Source: an uncultured Prevotella sp.
Lineage (GTDB): Bacteria > Bacteroidota > Bacteroidia > Bacteroidales > Bacteroidaceae
Direction of reading: 5' to 3'
NCBI GenBank assembly: GCA_934217675.1
Contig: CAKQCV010000098.1
Location: 1 to 7,580, forward strand
DNA: 7,580 nucleotides
Of the stretch, positions 1-6,204 are shown in pieces (the first letter of the stretch is position 1; each line of letters opens with the position of its first letter). The notes below the pieces were generated by a model that was given only the letters and a program-made list of their open reading frames with translations, made no database searches and had not been told where the DNA came from. The position numbers and the translations under genes are program-made.

Positions 1-77
1 CCGAAGGCTGGAATAAGCATGTAGAAAGCGTATGGTTTCCCTGTTTGGACGAGGGTTCGAATCCCTCCAGCTCCACA
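1..77 (+). ncRNA. ssrA: tmRNA (ssrA), 3' end only, truncated by the window edge
   Basis: This is the 3' part of transfer-messenger RNA, which rescues stalled ribosomes together with SmpB. Seen directly: the GCATGTAG block at 18-25, typical of the segment before the tRNA-like domain; a T-arm with stem GAGGG (51-55) and CCCTC (63-67) around loop TTCGAAT (56-62); and the 3' acceptor strand CAGCTCC (68-74) with discriminator A75. That strand is complementary to the GGGGCTG with which tmRNAs usually begin, allowing one G-U pair; the 5' end itself lies outside the window. The bases after A75 are C-A-A, so a complete CCA is not encoded and must be added after transcription, as is usual in Bacteroidetes. 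The tag reading frame lies upstream and is not visible. An ordinary tRNA is excluded because the bases 5' of the T-arm do not form an anticodon arm. The mature encoded end is probably 75; 77 allows for the CCA position. Confidence 0.93.
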
Positions 78-78
78 A

Positions 79-120
79 AAAAAGGCATATACACTGAGGT
101 TTCAGTTGTAATGCCTTTTT
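79..120 (+). terminator. Rho-independent terminator of ssrA
   Basis: The arms AAAAAGGCAT (79-88) and ATGCCTTTTT (111-120) are perfectly complementary. Between them a second stem forms from ACTGA (93-97) and TCAGT (102-106) around the loop GGTT, so with small bulges almost the whole segment folds into one long hairpin. It ends in a run of five T and starts right after the tmRNA 3' end, so it most probably terminates and protects that transcript. The A-run at the other side would also allow some termination of transcripts on the opposite strand. Confidence 0.88.
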
Positions 121-483
121 CTCATTTATAGCCAACTGGCGAAAACTATCTTTTTGATTATAAATTACAAAAATATTTTTCTGTTTTTACCCTCACATCC
201 CTCACTAAATACGCTAAAAGTCCCTGTTTATAGCAGGTTTGAGGGGTGAGGGATTGGGTGAGGGATAAATATGCTCTATCACTTCAAGGGTATCATATAA
301 ATAAACATCCCGACAAGGCTGTTGTTATTTATGCGTAACAAAAGGTGAGGGTCTTCTGCCATAAATTGGCATCTATGATTGTCTTTACTATACTATGGTA
401 TCGTATTTTACTGATTGCCTTCTATAACAGATAAAGATATAAATCAAGCAATCGGGAAAATATAAAGATTTTATACTCTTCGC
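121..483. other. Gene-free region between ssrA and serB
   Basis: About 360 bases without a convincing coding region on either strand. The only strong pattern is the set of GTGAGGG/CCCTCAC repeats at 190-351, listed separately. Small inverted repeats also occur: TGCCA (357-361) with TGGCA (367-371), and AAATAA (299-304) with TTATTT (325-330). These are short enough to arise by chance. No integrase gene, no second copy of the ssrA 3' end and no tRNA were seen here. The last part, just before 484, leads into the serB promoter. Confidence 0.6.
190..351. repeat. Interrupted inverted and direct repeats of CCCTCAC / GTGAGGG
   Basis: Seen directly: CCCTCAC at 190-196 and again at 199-205 (as ATCCCTCAC, 197-205). 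The complement GTGAGGGAT occurs at 246-254 and 258-266, with a further GTGAGGG at 345-351. Bases 190-205 can pair with 246-264 as a 9-bp plus 7-bp stem with a 3-base bulge, enclosing a loop of 40 bases. Five copies of one heptamer within about 160 bases, in both orientations, is well beyond chance for AT-rich DNA. Possible roles are protein-binding sites such as integrase arm sites next to ssrA, a structured RNA, or the scar of an excised element. The sequence alone does not decide. Confidence 0.6.
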
Positions 484-515
484 TTGCATGATACAGAATA
501 ATTGTTGTAAATTTG
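484..515 (+). promoter_or_regulatory. Bacteroidetes-type promoter of serB
   Basis: TAAATTTG at 508-515 matches all fixed positions of the Bacteroidetes -7 consensus TAnnTTTG. A TTG at 484-486, 21 bases upstream, fits the -33 element. Transcription would start at roughly 519-522, giving a leader of about 45-50 bases before the ATG at 568. The leader contains a small hairpin, AATAG (526-530) with CTATT (537-541), and an A-rich stretch before the start codon but no Shine-Dalgarno sequence, as is normal in this phylum. Confidence 0.7.
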
Positions 516-567
516 CAGCAGTATTAATAGCTTCAACTATTCAGAAAATCAGTATTTAGAAAAGATT

Positions 568-1812
568 ATGGAAACAAACGATGCTAAAGAAGAACAGATT
601 CTTATCCGTATCACCGGACAAGACCGCCCAGGACTAACCGTTTCGTTCATGAAAATCCTTGCAAGCAAGGATGCAAATATTCTTGATATCGGTCAGGCTG
701 ATATACATGCCACACTGTCGCTCGGTATTCTTATTCGTATAAATAGCGATGTGTCGGGACAAGTTATGAAAGAGTTATTGTTCAAAGCTACCGAATTGGG
801 GGTAAACATTGGTTTCTCGCCCGTCACCGACGAGGAATACGAGAACTGGGTGAACCGTCAGGGCAAGAACAGATTCATCCTTACCATCATGGGACGCTCA
901 CTGTCGGCAAAACAGATCGAAGCAGCAACAGAGGTTATAACAAAACAAGGTCTGAACATCGATTCTATATTGCGACTCACCGGAAGAACGAGTATCATGC
1001 ACCCTTCACCAAAGGGCAAAGCATGCATACAGTTCTCGCTTAGAGGAACTCCAGAGAATCGCGCTGCCATGCAAGAGGAACTTATGCACATATCATCGGA
1101 AATGGAAATTGACTTTTCGTTCCAGCGCGATGACATGTACCGCCGCATGCGCCGACTGATATGTTTTGATATGGACTCAACGCTGATACAAACAGAATGT
1201 ATCGACGAGCTTGCCGAACGTGCTGGTGTTGGCGACCAAGTAAAGGCCATCACGGAGAGTGCAATGCGCGGAGAGATAGACTTCAAGGAGAGCTTTACTC
1301 GTCGTGTGGCTCTGCTGAAAGGACTTGACGCAAGTGTCATGGAGGATATCGCCCAGCACATGCCTATCACTGAGGGTGTTGATAAACTGATGTTCGTATT
1401 GAAACACTACGGCTACAAGATTGCTATCTTGAGTGGTGGTTTTACTTATTTTGGGGAGTTCTTGCAGCGCAAATACGGCATAGACTATGTTTATGCCAAC
1501 GAACTTGAAGTGGGTGAAGACGGAAAGCTGACGGGACGTTACGTTGGCGAAATTGTTGACGGTCACCGCAAGGCGGAACTGCTGAAGCTTATTGCTCAGG
1601 TGGAGAAAGTGAACTTGGCACAGACTATTGCCGTGGGCGACGGTGCCAACGACTTGCCTATGCTCAGTGAAGCAGGTCTGGGTATTGCATTCCACGCAAA
1701 GCCACGTGTTGTTGCCAACGCAAAGCAAAGCATCAACACTATCGGTCTTGACGGCGTGCTCTACTTCCTTGGTTTCAAGGACAGTTATCTTGGAGAACAA
1801 GGAAAGCTGTAA
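568..1812 (+). CDS. serB: Phosphoserine phosphatase SerB with two N-terminal ACT domains
   Basis: Cytoplasmic enzyme for the last step of serine biosynthesis: L-phosphoserine plus water gives L-serine plus phosphate. The 414-residue protein begins with an ACT domain (about residues 10-80, with GQDRPGLT near the start) and a second ACT-like domain (about 100-175). The HAD hydrolase domain follows (about 195-410). HAD motifs are complete: DMDST at 201-205, where D201 is the nucleophile and D203 the general acid/base; SGG-T at 289-293; K335 in GHRKAE; and GDGAND at 357-362 with the magnesium-binding aspartates. The SerB-specific FDMDST and GDGANDLPML forms make this clear against other HAD enzymes. 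Dual ACT domains are known in some SerB proteins and suggest feedback control by an amino acid, probably serine; this is inference here. The start has no competitor, and a good promoter lies 53 bases upstream. The porin gene follows after 48 bases. Confidence 0.95.
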   Translation: METNDAKEEQILIRITGQDRPGLTVSFMKILASKDANILDIGQADIHATLSLGILIRINSDVSGQVMKELLFKATELGVNIGFSPVTDEEYENWVNRQGKNRFILTIMGRSLSAKQIEAATEVITKQGLNIDSILRLTGRTSIMHPSPKGKACIQFSLRGTPENRAAMQEELMHISSEMEIDFSFQRDDMYRRMRRLICFDMDSTLIQTECIDELAERAGVGDQVKAITESAMRGEIDFKESFTRRVALLKGLDASVMEDIAQHMPITEGVDKLMFVLKHYGYKIAILSGGFTYFGEFLQRKYGIDYVYANELEVGEDGKLTGRYVGEIVDGHRKAELLKLIAQVEKVNLAQTIAVGDGANDLPMLSEAGLGIAFHAKPRVVANAKQSINTIGLDGVLYFLGFKDSYLGEQGKL

Positions 1813-1860
1813 ATCTGTTGCAAACACACAGGCACACGTAATATATACAATATCATAGAA

Positions 1861-2976
1861 ATGAAGAAAATATTATTAGCAGCACTCGCAGCAGTTGCTG
1901 CCAACGGTTCTTTTGCGCAAGAGAACAAGACTGCACAATGGTTCACTAACATAAAATTGTCGGGATATGGATTGGTGGAATACCAATACTCCGGACAGGA
2001 AGGCAATAAGGCAAACTCTTTCGACTTGCGTCTGGTCAGAGTGTCGCTCGACGGAAGAATAGCCAACGACTTCTACTGGAAAGCACAGATGCAGATAAAC
2101 GGGAATACATCAACAAAGGGCAGTTCGCCACGTCTCGTTGACCTATTTGCCGAATGGCAGAAGTATTCTTTCTTCAAATTGAAAGCAGGACAATTCAAAT
2201 TGCCTTTCACTTTTGAGAATCCAATGCATCCTATTGACCAGGGATTCATGAGCTATAGCCAAAACGTGAGCTATCTATCTGGTTTTTCTGACCGCAGCGG
2301 ACAACATTCGAGCAACGGACGCGACATCGGTATACAAATTCAAGGAGATTTTCTGAAGAACAATGCCGGAAGAAATTTGCTTCATTATCAGGCTGGCGTA
2401 TTCAACGGTCAGGGCATCAACGTGAAGGATGTTGACCAGCAAAAGACAATTGCCGGTGGCGTATGGGTAATGCCTGTTGAAGGCATGCGTATTGGTGTGT
2501 TCGGCTTGGAGGGTTCGTATGCCCGCAAATGGAGTTATACTGACGAACTGAACGTGAAACATACTGAGAGCAAAAGTTTGCCACAGCATAGATATGCAGT
2601 AAGTGCAGAGTATGTTACCAAAAGCGACTGGACTTTCCGCTCTGAATATATTCACAGCACTGGCGAGGGCTTCAAGACCAGCGACAACGAGAAAAATCCA
2701 GACCTCACACTGAACGGATATGGCAACAAGGCAGATGGTGTTTATGCTCTTGCCATTGCGCCGGTAATAAAAAAGAAAGCGCACCTGAAGGCGCGTTATA
2801 ACATGTACCGATGTGACGGCTCATGGAACAAGTCCAAGACTATGTATGAAATCGGCGCTGACTACAAGTTCTCAAAGAACATTGGAGTCACCGCCGAATA
2901 TGTACTCGTGAACGACCGCACTCTGTCTGACCACAATTACAATATGGCAGACGTGCAGCTACAGTTCAGATTCTAA
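1861..2976 (+). CDS. Outer-membrane porin, phosphate-selective porin O/P family
   Basis: A 371-residue beta-barrel protein predicted to sit in the outer membrane and pass small, probably anionic, solutes. Residues 1-19 form a Sec signal peptide (MKK start, a run of Leu/Ala, then SFA before Q20). The mature part has alternating hydrophobic and polar strands, an early LSGYGLVEYQY segment, then SFDLRLVRVSLDG, and the family-typical LKAGQFKLPFTFENPM region near 120-140. It ends in QLQFRF, an aromatic C-terminus as expected for a barrel recognised by the BAM complex. Length is slightly short for the family but all regions seem present. Phosphate selectivity is a family name rather than something visible here. 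The 48 bases after serB hold no terminator and no clear promoter, so cotranscription with serB is likely. The stop codon is followed one base later by the stop codon of the opposing GH28 gene. The ATG is supported by the signal peptide. Confidence 0.88.
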   Translation: MKKILLAALAAVAANGSFAQENKTAQWFTNIKLSGYGLVEYQYSGQEGNKANSFDLRLVRVSLDGRIANDFYWKAQMQINGNTSTKGSSPRLVDLFAEWQKYSFFKLKAGQFKLPFTFENPMHPIDQGFMSYSQNVSYLSGFSDRSGQHSSNGRDIGIQIQGDFLKNNAGRNLLHYQAGVFNGQGINVKDVDQQKTIAGGVWVMPVEGMRIGVFGLEGSYARKWSYTDELNVKHTESKSLPQHRYAVSAEYVTKSDWTFRSEYIHSTGEGFKTSDNEKNPDLTLNGYGNKADGVYALAIAPVIKKKAHLKARYNMYRCDGSWNKSKTMYEIGADYKFSKNIGVTAEYVLVNDRTLSDHNYNMADVQLQFRF

Positions 2977-2977
2977 A

Positions 2978-4354
2978 TCATTTCTCAAAAATTTTGTCCT
3001 TGGCTGTGATTTGTGTTGGAACACCAGCCTTGCCGCCAAGATGGCAACCAGTAAAGCTAACGCCTTCAGTATTATCCATGCTGAGGGCGTTTTTAACATC
3101 AGCAATATCCACATTCTTGAATGTAACGTTGCTTATTGGTTTTGCTTCTGTTCCCTGAAGAACAATACCAGCAGCACGTGCCTTGCGGCAACGCATATTC
3201 TCTACATAAACATTTCTTACCGTTGTGAAATGATTGTCGTCCAGTCCTTCTCCTGCATACATACTTGTTATATAAAACAAGTCTTCAACCTCGTCGAACA
3301 CGCAATTTCTAACATAAAGGTTCTCCACAAAGCCACCACGGTTAGGATTAGTCTTAACGAATATTCCGCGTTTGCAGTATCCTGCATAGTCACAGTTTTC
3401 CACAAAAACATTTCTCACTCCTGCCGACATCTCGCTACCGATAACAACTGCATGAAGTCCCTTAAAGTGGCAGTTACGGATTATTATGTTTTCTGACGGT
3501 GTGCCCATCGTCCAGCCATCGTTGTCTCGCCCACTCTTTATTGCCACGTTGTCATCTCCATTGTTAAAGCAGATATCTTCAATCAGGATATTACGCGAAC
3601 ATTCAGGGTCTATACCGTCGTTGTTTACGAGTTTTGCATCATATCTCAAACCGCGGCAGATTATATTCTCGCTCTTGAGCAAATGCACACACCAAAATGG
3701 CGAATTAGTGATGAAAAAGTCAGAGAGCGTGATATTCTTGCAGTTAAAGAATTGTATCAGATGTGGGCGCAGCCAAGAGCCCTCGCCAAAATTGCGCTGA
3801 GCCACAGCAACCTCCTCGTGGTTCATCTTTCTCGACAACTGCTGTGCTTTCTTCTGGTCTTTTCTCCATGTGGCAAATGTTGTAGCGGCATTGCCGTCGA
3901 TTGTCCCTTTGCCTATTATCGACACGTTGCTCAGTCCGTAACCATAAATGAAAGGAGAATAGTTCTGTAAGAATGTTCCCTCCCAACTTGTTTTTACCAT
4001 TGGCAGGTAGTACTTTGGATTTGGATCGAATTTAAGTGTAGCTCCTTCTTTCAGCTCCAGGCAAGTGTTACTCTCAAAATGTATCGCTCCTTTAAGGTAA
4101 TATGTTCCTGCCGGCACGATGATATGCAGTCCGCCTTTCTTTTTTGAAAGGGTCATAGCCTTTTTGAAAGCAGGCAAACAGTCTTTCTTCCCATCGCCTT
4201 TTGCACCTAAATTCAACAAATTCATTTCTGTCGACGGTATTTTTGCTCCAGTGATGTTGCTCAGAATAGAATCCCGTTTCCCTGTTTCATACTCCATGGC
4301 ATTTAATCCAATGCTTACTAAAGCCATAGCAAGAATAAAAAGAAGTTTTTTCAT
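2978..4354 (-). CDS. Secreted glycoside hydrolase family 28 (polygalacturonase-like), second gene of the pair
   Basis: A 458-residue pectinase-type enzyme, probably periplasmic or surface-associated. Residues 1-19 are a signal peptide (MKKLLFILAM start, cleavage after LNA). The rest is a right-handed parallel beta-helix with repeated N-I-x-I / N-V-x-V turns. GH28 catalytic signatures: NND at 244-246 (usual NTD), GDD at 266-268 followed by NVAIKSG, and H301 in GLHAVVIGSE in place of GHG. The three acidic residues D246, D267 and D268 are all present, so the enzyme should be active. The RIK motif reads F332-V-K334, so the Arg that helps hold the substrate carboxylate in fungal polygalacturonases is replaced by Phe. 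It is therefore likely to act on pectin backbone (polygalacturonan or rhamnogalacturonan oligosaccharides), but the exact linkage and endo or exo mode cannot be read off. It starts 13 bases after the upstream GH28 gene and is surely cotranscribed. No T9SS sorting domain is seen. Confidence 0.9.
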   Translation of the reverse strand: MKKLLFILAMALVSIGLNAMEYETGKRDSILSNITGAKIPSTEMNLLNLGAKGDGKKDCLPAFKKAMTLSKKKGGLHIIVPAGTYYLKGAIHFESNTCLELKEGATLKFDPNPKYYLPMVKTSWEGTFLQNYSPFIYGYGLSNVSIIGKGTIDGNAATTFATWRKDQKKAQQLSRKMNHEEVAVAQRNFGEGSWLRPHLIQFFNCKNITLSDFFITNSPFWCVHLLKSENIICRGLRYDAKLVNNDGIDPECSRNILIEDICFNNGDDNVAIKSGRDNDGWTMGTPSENIIIRNCHFKGLHAVVIGSEMSAGVRNVFVENCDYAGYCKRGIFVKTNPNRGGFVENLYVRNCVFDEVEDLFYITSMYAGEGLDDNHFTTVRNVYVENMRCRKARAAGIVLQGTEAKPISNVTFKNVDIADVKNALSMDNTEGVSFTGCHLGGKAGVPTQITAKDKIFEK

Positions 4355-4367
4355 ATACGTTTATTTT

Positions 4368-5987
4368 TTATTTTACAATTGGTTTTTCAGCTTTATCACC
4401 TATTATATTATATACCAAAGAATCTCCAGGCACATAAAAGTCCACGTTGTCAAACACCACATTTCGGCTATTATCCATATTTATGTTGTTGTCGGTTGCC
4501 TGAATTGTCATGTTGCGCAAAGTAAGCCCACCTACATCATTCAACGTCTTGAAAATGCGGTTTGTGCGAACCACTCCGTTTTCCACCACCACACCGGTTG
4601 TCGGAATTTCGGGTATTGTGTTCATGCTCATCATGCGGTCGGCAGACTCTATCACGAAATTGCTTATCCGTATGTCCTTCACGGTTGGAGTGAGAGGAGT
4701 GACAGCAAGAGGCGGATTGCGCTGTGCAAGTTCTCCCATATATGTTTTAGTGCCAAGCAAGTCCCAGGTGAAAGCCTCTTTCATATTTATGAGTCTCACA
4801 TTATCGTATGTAATGTCCCATATTCCGCCACCACGGTTACGGCGTGTTTTAAATCTGAATCCTGTGCGTGTACCATCGAACACGCAATGATGAAGATACA
4901 CATTCTTCACTCCGGCAGCTGTCTCGCTGCCACACGTTATACCACCGTGTCCCTGTTTTGCCAAACAATATCTTATGACTACATTCTCTGTTGGTTTCCC
5001 CACCTTTACGCCATCTTCAGCTCTGCCACTCTTCAGCGTGAAGCAGTCGTCGCCACAGTTAAGGGTTGAATATTCTATCAGCACATTCTTGCACGACGAG
5101 ATATCTATGCCATCGCCACTTGGCACTCCAACAGAATTCACCGTGACACCACGGATAATTACATTCTCGCAATATATCGGATTGATATTCCAAAGCACAC
5201 TACGCTCAAAAGTAACACCCTCAACAAGCACATTTTTGCAGTTTATCGGTGCAAACGACTTGGGACGATAGAATGTTCTGCCTTCAAGTCCGTCGCAAAT
5301 ACGTTCTTTCACAGGCATTCTGTAGTCTATATCCTTTTCAACCACGCTGTTTCCATTTTTGAGTTTGCGCATTTGCACTCCCATCGGTGGTCCCGACACG
5401 ATACCTTTTCCTGTCAGTGCAATGTTTTTTGCATTATTGGCATAGATGAAAGCTCCTGCACCCATCACCTCGATACCTTCATGGCGTGTGAACACTGCTG
5501 GCTGATAGTCGTTGATATCTGCAGAGAATTCCAATATACAACCCTCATCAAGATGAAGCTCCACATTGCTCTTCAGCTCTACCCTACCCGTCAGCCAATG
5601 TCCGCTTGGCACAACAAGTGTTCCGCCACCATTGTGCGAAAGCTGTGTGATCTTAGAATTCAGAGCCTGAGTTATCTTTCCCGAAGTATCTGCGTCTGCC
5701 TCAACAATATTCAACTTATTGTTTTTGAACACCGGACGCTTCAATGATTTCATTTTGAAAGGTGCTCCGCTAATTGGTGATATCTGTTCCGGCATCTTGT
5801 CTGCACCGACTTCGTTCTTATCCACGATATTGCTCTTTGCCATTAAGTCGCTTACGGCAACGTTGCTAAAACTATTTCCTGCAGGCACGCAGCATTCCTC
5901 ACCTCGGTCAAGGCTACCAGCCTGTGCATACAGCACTGGCATAAGGGCAATTGCCACAGGAAGTAAAACGTTTATAGATTTCTTCAT
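4368..5987 (-). CDS. Secreted glycoside hydrolase family 28 (polygalacturonase-like), first gene of the pair
   Basis: A 539-residue exported GH28 enzyme that hydrolyses alpha-linked galacturonic acid in pectin or a related backbone. The ATG at 5987-5985 is preferred over an in-frame TTG at 6002-6000 because it gives a clean signal peptide: MKKSINVLLP start, cleavage after YAQA (residue 23). A poorly structured linker to about residue 75 follows, including a Cys-Cys pair soon after cleavage, then the beta-helix with GGGTLVVPSGHWLTGRVELKSNV near 120-142, the usual first GH28 turn. Catalytic motifs: SGDGID at 290-295 in place of NTD (D292), GDD at 312-314 followed by CFTLKSG, GHGG with H347, and RFK at 378-380 for RIK, followed by RNRGG. 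All expected catalytic residues are present, making this the more orthodox of the pair. It is the promoter-proximal gene; its neighbour begins 13 bases downstream. No SusC/SusD or sensor gene is adjacent in this window. Confidence 0.9.
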   Translation of the reverse strand: MKKSINVLLPVAIALMPVLYAQAGSLDRGEECCVPAGNSFSNVAVSDLMAKSNIVDKNEVGADKMPEQISPISGAPFKMKSLKRPVFKNNKLNIVEADADTSGKITQALNSKITQLSHNGGGTLVVPSGHWLTGRVELKSNVELHLDEGCILEFSADINDYQPAVFTRHEGIEVMGAGAFIYANNAKNIALTGKGIVSGPPMGVQMRKLKNGNSVVEKDIDYRMPVKERICDGLEGRTFYRPKSFAPINCKNVLVEGVTFERSVLWNINPIYCENVIIRGVTVNSVGVPSGDGIDISSCKNVLIEYSTLNCGDDCFTLKSGRAEDGVKVGKPTENVVIRYCLAKQGHGGITCGSETAAGVKNVYLHHCVFDGTRTGFRFKTRRNRGGGIWDITYDNVRLINMKEAFTWDLLGTKTYMGELAQRNPPLAVTPLTPTVKDIRISNFVIESADRMMSMNTIPEIPTTGVVVENGVVRTNRIFKTLNDVGGLTLRNMTIQATDNNINMDNSRNVVFDNVDFYVPGDSLVYNIIGDKAEKPIVK

Positions 5988-6204
5988 TATAAAAAACGCC
6001 AATTATTATTTAATACATCTATGTTTCAAACACATCTTTTATCCTTTAAATGACGAGAAAAATGCTATATTGTAACGTTTCATAAATAAAAACAGCAATC
6101 TAATACAATAATAAACACTTTTTAGTGTTATGTTTTATGAACATGATTCATGGCACATCGTTTAATACAAGAATCAACTAAACAAAAGAAATTAATAACA
6201 CACA
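5988..6204. other. Divergent intergenic region between the GH28 operon and the WecA-like gene
   Basis: These 217 AT-rich bases must hold the promoters of two divergent units. On the minus strand, TGTGTTTG (plus coordinates 6034-6027) differs from TAnnTTTG at one fixed base. A TTTC at 6060-6057 stands 22 bases further upstream, making this a weak candidate for the GH28 operon. On the plus strand no TTTG exists at all; TATGTTTT at 6129-6136 is the nearest match to a -7 element and lacks a convincing -33 partner. Two inverted repeats at 6114-6129 and 6137-6151 are listed separately. No small coding gene is supported. Confidence 0.5.
6114..6151. repeat. Two adjacent inverted repeats upstream of the WecA-like gene
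   Basis: AACACT (6114-6119) and AGTGTT (6124-6129) form a perfect 6-bp inverted repeat around TTTT. Just downstream, ATGAA (6137-6141) and TTCAT (6147-6151) are perfect arms around CATGA; the same stretch also holds CATGA-T-TCATG (6142-6152). The second looks like a dyad operator for a dimeric regulator, but the arms are short and no regulator gene is in the window. They lie 54-91 bases before the ATG at 6205. Confidence 0.35.

Noticed and set aside
51..77. T-arm and acceptor end that could suggest an ordinary tRNA
   Set aside because: No anticodon arm or D-arm precedes it; the upstream GCATGTAG block and the acceptor sequence fit tmRNA.
190..266. Short repeats that could be read as a CRISPR array
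   Set aside because: Repeat units are only 7-9 bases, occur in both orientations and have no regular spacers.
1177..1827. Open frame of 216 codons on the minus strand
   Set aside because: It is antisense to the HAD domain of serB, whose catalytic motifs are complete. The antisense protein shows no recognisable family.
4355..4367. Separate promoter for the downstream GH28 gene
   Set aside because: Only 13 AT-rich bases separate the genes and no -7/-33 pattern is visible; cotranscription explains the layout.
4119..5069. Open frame of 316 codons on the plus strand
   Set aside because: It lies antisense across the end of one GH28 gene and the start of the other, spans their junction, and its translation is rich in Cys, His and Ile with no domain or signal. 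The two minus-strand genes have clear catalytic motifs.
5988..6002. In-frame TTG start five codons upstream of the first GH28 gene
   Set aside because: It would add MAFFI before the MKK of a standard signal peptide. The ATG at 5987 gives the typical charged start followed by the hydrophobic core.
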